The notes under the pieces were generated by a model. It saw only the letters and a program-made list of their open reading frames with translations, searched no databases and was not told the DNA's origin. This document shows positions 33,990 to 47,034 of a stretch of 64,000 bases of DNA, piece by piece. Within the stretch, counting starts at the first letter, position 1. Each line of letters begins with the position of its first letter. A program made the translations under genes and the position numbers. Source of the DNA: Platerodrilus igneus (taxonomy: Eukaryota; Arthropoda; Insecta; Coleoptera; Lycidae); contig JARFIW010000453.1 of assembly GCA_036346225.1 (NCBI GenBank), forward strand, positions 5,084,001 to 5,148,000, given 5' to 3'.

Positions 33990-34490
33990 CGGAAACTATT
34001 GTTGTTTCTGGAAGTTTCCATTCATTAATTATAGGAATATGTGTGGCAGAATCTTGTTACGTACAGTTTTGACCTCAGAAGATCTAACCGATATTCTACA
34101 GAGAAACTCGGTGAACTATCCAGCTAAAATGGTTTCCATAAAGTACCTAAAGCCGTGACTGTACTAGCAAAAATGGTTGTCGACTATCCCAGTGGAACGT
34201 GCGATGCAAGTGCTTGATGAGGGTCCCAGAATGCTATCATGTGTGAAATACATCTTAATCGGGAAGTACCTTGGACGCCAACTAATCTCCGAATACGGGG
34301 GTTTCTAACGAAAAGCTTCTGAAGAAATAACAAGAGGATGCTAAAGCCCGAAATCAGGAAAGTGGTTCTGGTCTAATATTTACTTTAGAAATAAGCGAGT
34401 ACATTAATGAGTAGATCTACCTAAAACAAACGTTAGCAATAAGAACATTAATATACCTGTTTAAAAAATGCTAGCTAAAAAGGAGGTTTC
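33990..34490 (+). repeat. Dispersed repeat 2, plus copy
   Basis: Aligned with the reverse complement of 20680-21140 (see that entry). The 61-codon frame at 33973-34158 and later broken frames do not match a family I know. Confidence 0.55.
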
Positions 34491-35329
34491 TAAAATCAAA
34501 TGTTAAATTACCTGAATTTTAATCACGTCTTTAGGTAATTGCAGTATAATTTATTACAACAAGGCTGGAACTATTACCCTTATCTTGGTTGTGAAAAGTG
34601 CCAGTATAAAAAAGTTTTCACACTTTTACAATATTATGGTTTCAACTTTGTTACGCAGTTATGCTTTTATCATAGGTACAAAATAAACATTCTTAAGCAG
34701 GAATTAAAAATTCAATGTATCAAAGATTACTTAGCCTAATGGAAAACGTTTTTCTTAACCTAATAACATGAAGGTACTGTGGGCACGCTTATAAATTTAT
34801 ACAGTTAAATAGAAAAAAGTGGTCATTCATGTAGAGTTACTGTAGGTTTGCGTTTCAGAAATTTGATTATAAATTCCTGGAGTGATTTTTGACTGTAGAT
34901 AACTCGAAACAAGTAATATCTATTATCTGCTGGACTTAATTTGTTTTGACCAGGTCCTAGTGTGACTTTGAAAATAAAACGATGTTGTTAGTTAACATGC
35001 TTCTGTCTTACACGAAGTTGTCGATTTAATAAAAACCATTTGTTCCTAAAATTAAACGCAACTAACATGGTTGGGTATGTATCCAAACTTTCTTAATCAG
35101 TTCTATATCTTTTCCTTAAGGTTAACTAACCTAGTCGAGTTGTATGTTACCTGTTTGGATGGTAACAACGATGTGCTTAACCAAAAAGCTTTCCCATCAT
35201 AAAACAATTCGAGGTTATCTTCGGCAAAATTTGGAGAAGTGAAATAAGACTGCAAATTGAAATTACTCGATTCGTCTTTTTCTGTATCTAACATATGCGA
35301 AATTATCTTACTTCAAACTTTTAACTAGA
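34491..35329. other. No gene seen
   Basis: AT-rich; the small frames at 34539-34739 and 35103-35294 are unrecognised. Confidence 0.35.
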
Positions 35330-35710
35330 CCCAGAGGAAGGTATTTTTAATTTTTTAAATCAGCATTATTTTTGCGTGTGAACTTTCTTCGTGCCAAGAC
35401 GAAGAGGTCATAGGGACTAGTGTTATACATTTTATTAATTAAGACAATTGAATCATAAAACTACACTAATTTATAATACAAAGTTGCAATGATGTTATCA
35501 TTCTTAACTTTAAAAACCACCATAATGAATTTGACAACCTTTAAGTATGAACTATAAATGAAACAAAATAAATCTTCCTTAGATTAAGGATGCATGTTAC
35601 CAAAAACTATATTTCTTAAAGGAAATAACCTAACCCTATTGGTGGGATTACCAATTCACAAACTATTAAAATGAAATACCATTATAAACATTTATAAGGA
35701 ATGTCACAAT
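35330..35710 (-). repeat. Dispersed repeat family, inverted copy
   Basis: The reverse complement contains TGGTAATCCCACCAATAGGGTT and GGTTGTCAAATTCATTATGGTGG and aligns with 19640-20210 and 37300-37830. Confidence 0.65.
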
Positions 35711-36111
35711 CTTTTTTGTGTACTGGTACCATATATACTGATCTGAATCAACCTCTTTGCCCCCAAACACCCACTAACCATCCATTTTATGACCTCTGTT
35801 ATACTTCCGTTTACCGAACTTTGCCCAGTTTTATATTTACCCCAGTCTTCTCATCTTTTTAAACCATTGCATCATAAGCAATTAATTTCTCAACAAGATG
35901 ACGCTCAATCAACTTTTGTTTTGGCGTCATTTCTAATTGTTTTGAAATTATATTTAAAGGCACATTGTCAACCCAAAGATTCATAAATCCTAATATTTGA
36001 AACAATGACAAATATGATCCATCGAAGAATGTGCTTACTCTTATGGAGTTTCTATATCGCTTTGTCGTCTGGTGGTAACCTTCGCGCGACATTTCCATGA
36101 AAACTTGTCAC

Positions 36112-36113
<2 letters not shown>

Positions 36114-36165
<52 letters not shown>

Positions 36166-36177
36166 ATATAAATATAT
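36114..36177. repeat. (TA)n microsatellite
   Basis: About 60 bp of TA with two interruptions. Confidence 0.95.
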
Positions 36178-36553
36178 TACATAGTAGTCTAACCCAACCT
36201 ATTCTAATCTAATATAATAATAATACTTAAATTTGTGAATCTCTTAGCCGTATACTTAGTTGAGAGCCACATTTGGGGCATCTATAGTACGTTTCTTTTA
36301 AAAGTCCCCATTGTTGCAGTTGAGCGAGATGTTATAATTTTTGATCAAATCAAGTGATTCGGTTATTTCTGCACACTTGTGTTGCGAATTAAAAAGGGAA
36401 ATGTATTTTAAGTAAATATTACCAATAGGTAACGTATTTTTTAGTGGGTGGTACAATAAAGTTTATCTACAGGTAACTTTGGGGTTGACTTGATAACTAC
36501 TTCGTGAGAAAAAAACATGTTTAACAAAGAGAAAACTTACTCTCGTTTCCACA

Positions 36554-38965
36554 CAAACATTATAGTTATGGGAAGACTGACTCGTTTGAAATTCACAGGG
36601 ACAGTTTTTAATACCTTCAACTTTTTAAATGTGCACGTATACTGTGATGGTGTAATAGCTAAAAATCATAATAATTTATAGTTATTTCTTCGAATTAAGT
36701 TTTATGCATTTAAAAGGTGAGTGACTTGTTATAGGAAGTGAAAAGTGCGGATTTGTACAGGAAGACAATCGATAGGAAGTACACGTGCAACGAACTCTAG
36801 GCTAGGTGTAATTGGAATTAGTAAATAAGCATAATTGCATAATCATTGTTAGCAGTTAAGAACTAATATAGAATAAGAGAATTATAAGTCTAACCCTCAG
36901 ATGCAACAGTGGTACTGCACCTTGAAGTGACAAATAAAGTAAAGATGTGAAATGGTCTTCGACTTTGTTTTAATCACCTCGACTGAAGCCCCCAAGAGAA
37001 CACTACAATACTTCGTCTGACAAGTTCACAATTAAAAATTTCAAATAAAAGTTTTAGAAAATAGCTTAAGCCGTCTGTCAATCTGGAATTTTTTAGTATG
37101 TTGGATGGTTCATTTGCAGAAGTGGACTAGAGTCAGTTTTTTTCATGTAAATCATACTTTGAATACATCATTAAAATACAAATTTAACTGTTAAAACCAC
37201 GTGCTCTTCTTTATTCGTTAGAAAATTACAGGCGGAGAAGAAAAACTTATAAGCAGGTATTTTTATTATTTAACTAATATCATTAACAATTAAACTTGTG
37301 ATGTTCCTTTAAAATATTTATAACGATATTTCATTTTTATAGTTTCTGTATTGGTAAATCCCACCAATAGAGTTACGTTATTTCCATTAAATATATAATT
37401 TTTAGGTTACGTGCGTTCTTGATCTAAGGAAGAATTATTTTTGTATCTTATATTGTTCATAGTCAAAGGTTGTCAAATTCATGATGGCGGGTTTTAAAGA
37501 TTAGAAGCGCTATCAGCAATATTTTTTGTATTACTAATTTATTACAGTTTTATGATTAATTTGTTTTGATTAATAATGTATAGCGCTGTCGCCTATGATC
37601 TCATCGTTTGAGCGCAGACTTTACTTGCAAAAAAAAGAAAAAGTTCCTTTTTTCTGACTTTAGTTAACCTTCCTGTAAGTGAATTTCACATATATATATA
37701 TATATATATTAGATAGAAAAAACGACACAAGTGTAACTTTTGCAATCTTAATTTATCTGTCCGAAGTTTGCCGAGGATGTCTCGAATTATTTTATGGAGA
37801 GAAGATCCATATCTTATAGAGCATTTACCATCCAAACAATCGACATGTAACCTCAGCAGGTTGGTTTATCTTGAAAAAAATGTATCTAACTGACAAATAG
37901 TAGTTAATAAAGTTTGGATAATACCCTACTAGGTTGTTTGTTTTTAATTTCAGTCGCACATTGGGGCCCGAATCGACAACTTTATATTGGACATAAGCAT
38001 GTTGAGAACAACGAGTTTCGAAGTCACCATAGATAAAGATATATAGCGGTGTCCGATTTAGCTACAGGCGAAACCTACTCATTAGGTATTTATGAAAATC
38101 TCCAAAACTATAATCTAGAAAAACTTGTAAATCAGTATTTTAAATTAATTGCATGAAATTTACAAATGTAGCCCCCAGTACTTTTCATGCTACAGATTAA
38201 GAATTTATATAGTAATTCTATTCGTCGAAAGCATGTTCCATTAAGCTAAACACTTTTGATGTATTTAATTTTAATATTTGTTTCAGAATGTGTATCAAAA
38301 CCTGTTATGAAAAATAACTTTTGCAGTATAGTTGAAAACATAATCAAGTAATAGTTTAAAGACTTTTTATTGGTGTTTTTACATAGTTCCAGTTTTGTTA
38401 TATTAAATTATTTTGCAATTACGTAGAGGCGTGGTTAAAATTTAAGTTATCCAACATTTGATTTTAGCAACATCAGATCGTTCGGTGAGAACGGCTTTAT
38501 CAAAGGTAACGGAGTATGGCACTGTTGAAGGAGAAAATGTGGAGGTCGACAGTCAGAGAAATTACGCACAAGAGATGCCAAATTTCGGTTAGCTGTTGAA
38601 CAACATATTGACAGATTTCCCAAGGTGGAGTTCCATTATTGTTGCGCATCTACAAGTAAGGAATGCTTGCGTTCTGATTTAACACTCTCAAAAATGTAAG
38701 CTATGTTCTTGTTTGAAGCCCAAGCGAATGCAGATGTACCTAACTAGCATCGACACCTATCGCCGGGTTTTTAATGCTAAAAATCTAAGTTTCCATCGTC
38801 CAAAAAAAGATCAATGTTCACTGTGTGTAACCTATAAACAAGGTAACGAAAACGTCAAGCTTAGCTTAAAGCAAAGGTATGAACAGCACTTTACTGAAAA
38901 AAGTGAGTGCAAAATACAAGCAGCTTTAGATGCGACATTTTTGTGTACAATTTTCGACCTTCAGC
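36554..38965 (+). repeat. 2.4-kb direct duplication, copy A
   Basis: Identical to 42406-44815 except for a handful of substitutions and homopolymer or TA-length changes. Identity starts at CAAACATTATAG and ends at CGACCTTCAGC inside the transposase frame. It includes a dispersed-repeat copy (37300-37830) and the 5' part of the transposase relic. An AATAAA lies in TGACAAATAAAGTAAAG near 36930. Confidence 0.93.
37300..37830 (+). repeat. Dispersed repeat family, copy in duplication A
   Basis: Aligns with 19640-20210 and, inverted, with 35330-35710. It contains a short (TA)n near 37691. The twin in copy B lies at about 43150-43680. Confidence 0.65.
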
Positions 38966-39785
38966 TACCTACAAACGAAACAGCTGTATTCTACAAGCGC
39001 CGTTTATCCAGCTATAATTTAACGTTTTATAACATAACCACTAAAGATTTCTACTGCTATGTTTGGTATGAAACGTAATCCGTCGAAGGTCATTGGAAAT
39101 TGCCACGTGTGTTCATACAGCACTCCAACAATACAATGCAAAAGGAATCAAAACTGCATCACTTTTAGCAAATAGTTGCAGTGGACAAAATAAAAATACT
39201 ATAGAAGCGACCATGCCTCTATGCGCTAAGGTTCGTTGCACTAACATACAGCAGATTAGTTTACGCTATTTCGAATCCAACCATATACAGAAGGAAGGCG
39301 ATAGTGCCAATAGTGCCATCTTAACTTCTATTAAAACTGCTGGTTATCTTTACGTACCATCTCAAACTCATCCAGTCATTCGGCTAGCTAGAATAAAACG
39401 CCCCTATGTGGTACACTTTTTTAGATACAATGAGTTTTTAGATTTTAAAAAACTTTCACAACAAATTCGTCTGCTAACAATTAAAAAGACTGACTGCCGG
39501 TAATTGTTTTAAATGGACAGAAATAATGGAGTTCAAGGTCTGTAAACAACAACCAACGAAATTGTTTTTCCAAACCAGTCATTTTGAAAAAGGCTATAGT
39601 TCCATTACGCCAAAGAGAAATGCTGAAGATTTAGTAAACATTCATATTGACCCTCTAAATACGGGACCGAGAAAAATTTCAAAAGACAAATACATTGATG
39701 TCTGTAGGTACATGAGACACACCAGTTATTGGAATTGAAGAATATCAGAACTCTTACAAATCCCTTCCACATGAGGACTAAAAGT
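38466..39785 (+). pseudogene. DDE-like transposase relic of a multicopy arthropod family (full-length copy)
   Basis: The order of blocks matches a high-copy, transposon-like family in arthropods: SVRTALSKV-EYGTVE, then HIDRFPKVEFHYC-AST, then NLSFHRPKKDQCSLC (about 38790-38830, a Cys pair), ALDATFLCTIFDLQ, FYKRRLSSYNLTFYNI, a CSGQNKN motif (about 39177-39197), NHIQKEGDSANSAI, and a tail with PRKISKDKY and YKSLPHED. Frames 38713-39078, 39093-39503 and 39526-39738 are separated by single-base shifts. A further shift at about 38534 (one A fewer than copy B) breaks the N terminus, and one near 39722 breaks the C terminus. In relatives I recall D before the SC-x-GQN motif; here the residue is N. 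Catalytic assignment is inference. Confidence 0.68.
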
Positions 39786-42276
39786 TTCTGAAAATACCCT
39801 ATTTTTAATTAAGGATGGTTTTTATTTTTTTATAATCCTATTTGATTTTTTAGTTTTTTTTATTCTAAGCTACAATTAGATGACTTGTAACATTATTTTG
39901 TAATGTTAACGATTAAACAAATCAATTAATTAAAAATTCAGTAACTTGCATAAAGTATAGACAAAAATTCCCACAATAAATTACCTCATTTTAGTTAGGC
40001 TCCTTTTATAATAAAAGACCAGCTTTACAAATAACTTCAGGCTACTAAATTCCAGCGGCAGGTCATCTTTTAAAGCTCTAGACCCTCGTAAATCAAATAC
40101 AATAAACCTCTTAAAAGTTTAGGTCGGTTACAGACTGACAAATCCGATAAAATTAAAATGTGATAGTATCTTTTAGCGTAAATAAAGGAAACCAATTTCA
40201 GTTTGAAAAGCTTAACCTTCTTAATACTTTCGTTGATTGACAGCGGGTTATACAAAACGAAATATTATAAATAGCGCAAAACTATATCCAATTTGATTTG
40301 TTCAAATATTACAAGTAATTTTAAGTAGTCTGGAGACATCCATTGTATTTAAAATCCATTTCGGCTCAAGTAGGTTAGCCGGTCTTTGTTAAGGGCAGAC
40401 TGCTGTCGCCATAGATAGTTTCCACATTGCAATAACTAAGTAATTCGTAGAAGGTAAAATATAATTTAAATTCTTGGGAAAATAATTGCTTCCGTGATTC
40501 TCATCTAAAAGGGGTTGGATTTGGTGTCTGAAATCTTGTTTTGTGGGAGGTTCAGTTCAGTCATTGGATAACAGAAAATGACGTACATAATGATTAGGGT
40601 AGGAGTTACTCTATATAATTGAAGGTTTTAGCCAAAGACAGGGAGTTTTTCCAATGGGGCCGTCCGTGGTCAAGAAGTAGAGAGAAACGTAGTTCGCGGG
40701 TAGCGTTCTCCGGTAGCACAGATAGAATATTCCACTTCGTATCACGATATTTAAAAATTGGAAAGAGGTGATTACTTTTCCAGTTTCACGAAGGTTATGC
40801 CCATATGTTCGCGGATTTATAGTGATGCAAGATAAATATTAAAAAGCTTGTAGGCGTGTGACGCACAAGTAAGTGATATTGTCGAGACTCTGCCGGGTTC
40901 GTGTGCCAGTCAATTCTTTAAGAATTATAAACAGAAGCAACAAGCGAGATTCTCTTCCCAAATTTAAGAACTGTTCTACGTTGGAAAACAAACCCTCAAA
41001 CAATGGACAATTATTAGTAAGTAAGTTTTTATAGTTAAGTAGCATGACCAATTTTTAGTTAGTTTGTTTGTTAGGACGTTTTGGCCATAAACCGTAGGAT
41101 TAATTTAGTGTACGATTTATAATATAAGTTTCTTTCATATACAAGTGTTTGATAACTACTTATGTACTCAAAATTTTCATAAATTCCATAGTGTCACCTA
41201 TTCACTTAAATTTCTAAATCAATGAATGTAAGAGGTTCACGTTTGTTGCTCTGTGAATTAAATAGTTTTGTTTGCCGTTGATTAAGTCAATAGTCTTTTT
41301 TTATTTTTTTATCATGCAAGTTTTATTAGTAGTAAAAAAGTGAGGAATTGATTAAAAGAAACAATTGTCCTCCTTGGGATGACAAGTCTCTCAAGGTTTT
41401 GTACGAACATTTGGACATTCTCGACTTGTCTGGCGCCCTTGGCAATTGTCATTAAGCCACAATATTTTATGAATGGTAAGTGCCACATCTTTGCAGTATA
41501 TTATAAATTAATTTAACCTTTTTTTTCTTCAAAATTTTAACCCTCTATATGATCCACGACCTTCCGCTAGCTAGTGCCGGTGACCCCCCTTTAATTTTTG
41601 TTTTACAGGCCGCCCCCATTTTATAATTTTGCATACGTAGTAGCTTTTTCGCCTGTAACAGACTATAGTCCGTATTAGCAGAAAACATTTATTTTGTTCA
41701 ACACTGAATTCAATAGCAATGTTTTTATGATTATAAATAAAATGTTAATCGTACGCACTGGCATAACTCATTCATTCATTTTCATTTTAACATAATGCTT
41801 ATTATGCAGCTCACGTTAGGACGTATCATTTGAGTTAAATTTGAAAGAGTGGGCAAACTTACATTGTATTAAATGGTACTAAAGACTAACATACATATCA
41901 GAGCTTGTAATAGCAAAATAGAGCAGAATGTATATGAACATTTAATCAAGAAATTCTAAAATCAACGCTCGAGCATCCTGTAAAACTGTTAAAAATGAGA
42001 TACGACACTGCGGGTGATAACCGACGATATGTCAAACATTTTCAGTTAAACAATGAGACGCTTTTATAGGCTGTTGTAAGTCTTTTGGTTTATGTGCTGT
42101 TTTGTATAAATTTAGTAACGAGACGTTTTTCAAAATTAAGATGTCTTTAATTTCTTAAGTTATTTTTTTTTAAATTGAGAGATTGTGGGGTTATCGGATT
42201 TTGAAAACTTCTACTGAAGTCTTTGCTGCGTTATCACGCAACAAAGTGCCTGAAAGTACGTTTTTTGATCATTGCT
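39786..42276. other. No gene recognised
   Basis: AT-rich. Frames 40070-40255 and 40839-41051 (minus) are unrecognised. It should contain the 3' end of the transposon above; I could not see terminal inverted repeats. Confidence 0.35.
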
Positions 42277-42406
42277 GATGTTTGGTATCTTTCTCGCACG
42301 TTTTCCGGTTTAATTTTAAGTCTTTGTAAATTCGTAGTTTTAAATCAAATAGTAAAGCTGTCATCTCTTGTCCCGTTATATCCTGTCATAAAACCTCCTT
42401 TGTGCC
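42277..42406 (+). repeat. 130-bp direct repeat, LTR-like, left copy
   Basis: TTTTAAGTCTTTGTAAATTCG through CCTCCTTTGTGCC matches 47035-47164 at more than 90 percent. The two copies bracket duplication B and the BEL/Pao fragment, so they are probably LTR remnants of that element. Confidence 0.6.
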
Positions 42407-44815
42407 AAACATTATAGTTATGGGAAGACTGACTCGTTTGAAATTCACAGGGACAGTTTTAATACCTTCAACTTTTAAATGTGCACGTATACTGTGATGG
42501 TGTAATAGCTAAAAATCATAATAATTTATAGTTATTTCTTCGAATTAAGTTTTATGCATTTAAAGGTGAGTGACTTGTTATAGGAAGTGAAAAGTGCGGA
42601 TTTGTACAGGAAGACAATCGATAGGAAGTACACGTGCAACGAACTCTAGGCTAGGTGTAATTGGAATTAGTAAATAAGCATAATTGCATAATCATTGTTA
42701 GCAGTTAAGAACTAATATAGAATAAGAGAATTATAAGTCTAACCCTCAGATGCAACAGTGGTACTGCACCTTGAAGTGACAAATAAAGTAAAGATGTGAA
42801 ATGGTCTTCGACTTTGTTTTAATCACCTCGACTGAAGCCCCCAAGAGAACACTACAATACTTCGTCTGACAAGTTCACAATTAAAATTTCAAATAAAAGT
42901 TTTAGAAAATAGCTTAAGCCGTCTGTCAATCTGGAATTTTTTAGTATGTTGGATGGTTCATTTGCAGAAGTGGACTAGAGTCAGTTTTTTTCATGTAAAT
43001 CATACTTTGAATACATCATTAAAATACAAATTTATCTGTTAAAACCACGTGCTCTTCTTTATTCGTTAGAAAATTACAGGCGGAGAAGAAAAACTTATAA
43101 GCAGGTATTTTTATTATTTAACTAATATCATTAACAATTAAACTTGTGATGTTCCTTTAAAATATTTATAACGATATTTCATTTTTATAGTTTCTGTATT
43201 GGTAAATCCCACCAATAGAGTTACGTTATTTCCATTAAATATATAATTTTTAGGTTACGTGCGTTCTTGATCTAAGGAAGAATTATTTTTGTATCTTATA
43301 TTGTTCATAGTCAAAGGTTGTCAAATTCATGATGGCGGGTTTTAAAGATTAGAAGCGCTATCAGCAATATTTTTTGTATTCCTAATTTATTACAGTTTTA
43401 TGATTAATTTGTTTTGATTAATAATGTATAGCGCTGTCGCCTATGATCTCATCGTTTGAGCGCAGACTTTACTTGCAAAAAAAAGAAAAAGTTCCTTTTT
43501 TCTGACTTTAGTTAACCTTCCTGTAAGTGAATTTCACATATATATATATATATTAGATAGAAAAAACGACACAAGTGTAACTTTTGCAATCTTAATTTAT
43601 CTGTCCGAAGTTTGCCGAGGATGTCTCGAATTATTTTATGGAGAGAAGATCCATATCTTATAGAGCATTTACCATCCAAACAATCGACATGTAACCTCAG
43701 CAGGTTGGTTTATCTTGAAAAAAATGTATCTAACTGACAAATAGTAGTTAATAAAGTTTGGATAATACCCTACTAGGTTGTTTGTTTTTAATTTCAGTCG
43801 CACATTGGGGCCCGAATCGACAACTTTATATTGGACATAAGCATGTTGAGAACAACGAGTTTCGAAGTCACCATAGATAAAGATATATAGCGGTGTCCGA
43901 TTTAGCTACAGGCGAAACCTACTCATTAGGTATTTATGAAAATCTCCAAAACTATAATCTAGAAAAACTTGTAAATCAGTATTTTAAATTAATTGCATGA
44001 AATTTACAAATGTAGCCCCCGGTACTTTTTCATGCTACAGATTAAGAATTTATATAGTAATTCTATTCGTCGAAAGCATGTTCCATTAAGCTAAACACTT
44101 TTTGATGTATTTAATTTTAATATTTGTTTCAGAATGTGTATCAAAACCTGTTATGAAAAAATAACTTTTGCAGTATAGTTGAAAACATAATCAAGTAATA
44201 GTTTAAAGACTTTTTTATTGGTGTTTTTTACATAGTTGCAGTTTTGTTATATTAAATTATTTTGCAATTACGTAGAGGCGTGGTTAAAATTTAAGTTATC
44301 CAACATTTGATTTTAGCAACATCAGATCGTTCGGTGAGAACGGCTTTATCAAAGGTAACGGAGTATGGCACTGTTGAAGGAGAAAAATGTGGAGGTCGAC
44401 AGTCAGAGAAATTACGCACAAGAGATGCCAAATTTCGGTTAGCTGTTGAACAACATATTGACAGATTTCCCAAGGTGGAGTTCCATTATTGTTGCGCATC
44501 TACAAGTAAGGAATGCTTGCGTTCTGATTTAACACTCTCAAAAATGTAAGCTATGTTCTTGTTTGAAGCCCAAGCGAATGCAGATGTACCTAACTAGCAT
44601 CGACACCTATCGCCGGGTTTTTAATGCTAAAAATCTAAGTTTCCATCGTCCAAAAAAAGATCAATGTTCACTGTGTGTAACCTATAAACAAGGTAACGAA
44701 AACGTCAAGCTTAGCTTAAAGCAAAGGTATGAACAGCACTTTACTGAAAAAAGTGAGTGCAAAATACAAGCAGCTTTAGATGCGACATTTTTGTGTACAA
44801 TTTTCGACCTTCAGC
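42406..44815 (+). repeat. 2.4-kb direct duplication, copy B
   Basis: Twin of 36554-38965, embedded immediately after the left LTR-like repeat and fused on its right to BEL/Pao coding sequence. Confidence 0.93.
44307..44815 (+). pseudogene. 5' part of the DDE-like transposase, duplicate copy, truncated
   Basis: The frame 44307-44549 is open here (SVRTALSKV..HIDRFPKVEFHYC) because it has one more A than copy A in the AGAAAAATG run. After a shift, 44563-44815 carries NLSFHRPKKDQCSLC as in copy A. The transposase similarity ends at FDLQ, where BEL gag-like residues take over in the same open frame. Confidence 0.75.
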
Positions 44816-46980
44816 ATACGATGAAGCCTATAAAATCATTACTAATCGTTTTCAGTCCAAGGGATTATTACTTTCGACATATTTTAATGCTCTTGAAAAA
44901 TGCCCTAAGGTAAGTTCCTCAGACTCGCGCACGGAAATTCGTTAAATGATAGCTTGGTTATTGCTCTGCACTTATTGCACTTTCGTGTACATCCTATCGT
45001 AATTACAGCTGATATTAAACAAATGTATCGGCAGATTTTGGTTAAAGATACTCATCGTGATTATCAACGTATCGTCTGGAGGTTTTCTCCGTCGGATCCT
45101 ATTATGGGCTTTAAATTAGATACTGTGACTTTCGTCGTCGCTTTTTTTGGCCTTGCGTATTGTTCAAGAATTGGCAAGGTTAGAATCGATTAATTTTCCT
45201 TTCGCGTCATCGGTATTGGCAAGCGATACCTATGTTGATGATTTAGTCACTGGATGCAATTCGATTGAAGCTGCTAATCAATTAATTGGTAAGTTGAATA
45301 GTATTTGCGCTAGTGGTGGTTTTCAATTAATGAAATGGAATAGTAATTGCCCGGAAGTCATGTTCAACTTGAAGGAGTCCCTGTCCAGTTCGGAAGCAAT
45401 TACATTTCAAGATAAAGATAGTGGTTCAATAAAAATTTTGGGCCTTTCGCGGCGCGCTCTTACAGATGTAGTTTTATATAACTTAAACGTTGAAGAACGC
45501 ACTTGCACTAAGCGTAATATTTTGTCAGCTATCGCAAAAATTTTTATCCTCTCGGTTTGATAGCGCTTTTAGTACTTTTCGCTAAACGTTTAGTTCAAGA
45601 TCTTGGGCTTTTAGACCTCGGTTGGGACCAAGAGCCGCCATTGGAAGTCGTACAAAAATGGAAACATTTTTTGGTTGAAGTGCCAGCGGTTTCGAATATT
45701 AAGATTTCGCGTCTGTGATGCTTCTGAAGCCGGGTATGCAACTGCGTCTATTTTCGTTCGTTCCATTTAGAAGGTAATATTGCCATGTCACTAGTATGCG
45801 CAAAATCGAAGGTTGCTCGTACTAATCACGTTTCATTGCCCCGTCTCGAATTGTGTGCTGCCGTACTCTTGGCAGATTTAGTAGATTTCGTCAAAAATCC
45901 TTATACAGATAGTTTATCAGTTAGTAGTATTTTCGCATGGTCAGATTCCACTGTTGTTTTGTCTTGGATTCGGTCTTTCTCGCATAAGTGGAAGACATTT
46001 GTTAGCAATCGCATTTCGCATATTCAAGAACGTATTCCTCCATCTTCGTGGTTTCATTTTAAGTCTCAGGATAACCCTGCGGATTGTGCCTCACGTGGAC
46101 TTTTGGCTTCAGAGTTGGTTCATCATCCATTATTGTGGACAAGGCTTTCATAGTTAGTGTGTCGTAGCGAAGAATGGCCAGTAACGTCGCTGCCAAAACT
46201 TATCGACTCATCTCGTATGGACGTCGAATATCGTATTGTGTCGTTAACAGTTGTTTTGCCTGAGATTTTCTTAGATTTGTTATTGGATAAATTTTCAAAA
46301 CTGCAGAAAATTTGTAGGATTATTACATGTATTCGTCATTTCATTCGTAATGTTCAATGTCCGGCGGATTTGCGTTCAAAATATTCTGATGGTTTGTCCT
46401 TAGCTCAGCAGTAAGAAGCTATACATTTATTGATTAATAGAGTTCAAACAAATATTTTTGCCCAAGACATTGCAAATATTAAAACTGGAAAGCTTGTTAG
46501 TAAACAACTACGTAGCCTTAGTCCGTTTTTAGATAGTCGTGATTTGTTGAGGGTGGGTGGTCGCCTGCGTAATTCAGAAGTATCGCATGATGCAAAATTT
46601 CCAATTTTGCTTCCTCGGTCGCATCGGTTGATTGAAATTATTATAGTAGATTGTCACGAAAGACATTTACATCCTGGAAATTGAACAACTCAGTTTTTAT
46701 TAACTCAAAATTATTGGATCTTGTCCGCAAAGAGGGCTATTCAGCAATGTTTGAAATGCTGTATTCGTTGTTTTCGTATAAACCCTGTGGCTTTATGCCC
46801 CCTATGGGGGGTTTACCAGCTTCTAGGTTAGCCCCAGGTAAGGCGTTCTTGCATACGGGAGTCGACTTTGGTGGACCTTTCTCTGTCACGATGAATCGGT
46901 GTCGTGACGCAAAATCATTGAAAGCGTTCATTTGCTTAGTTATTTGTTTCAGCACTTACATATGCTTTTCGGTTTAGGTT
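44816..46980 (+). pseudogene. BEL/Pao retrotransposon gag-pol relic with internal deletions
   Basis: It opens with a gag-type block (YDEAYKIITNRF, LLLSTYFNALEKC; about 44817-44910). At about 44940 it jumps straight into reverse transcriptase (FRVHPIVITADIKQMYRQI, then QRIVWRFSPSDPI). YVDD follows at about 45230-45241 and GGFQLMKWNSN after it. The RNase H and A17-type region has SLPRLELCAA (45833), WSDSTVVLSWI (45940) and NPADCASRG (46074). The integrase zinc region has HERHLHPGN (46657) and CLKC/CIRC (46753-46770). The core start is HTGVDFGGPF at about 46853. The rest of integrase is missing before the right LTR-like repeat. Gag C terminus, protease and RT N terminus are also missing. Stops and shifts occur throughout. 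Confidence 0.85.
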
Positions 46981-47034
46981 TCTAATTATTTTTAAATATA
47001 AAATAAGTTAGATCATACTTATTTTGGTGCTCGG

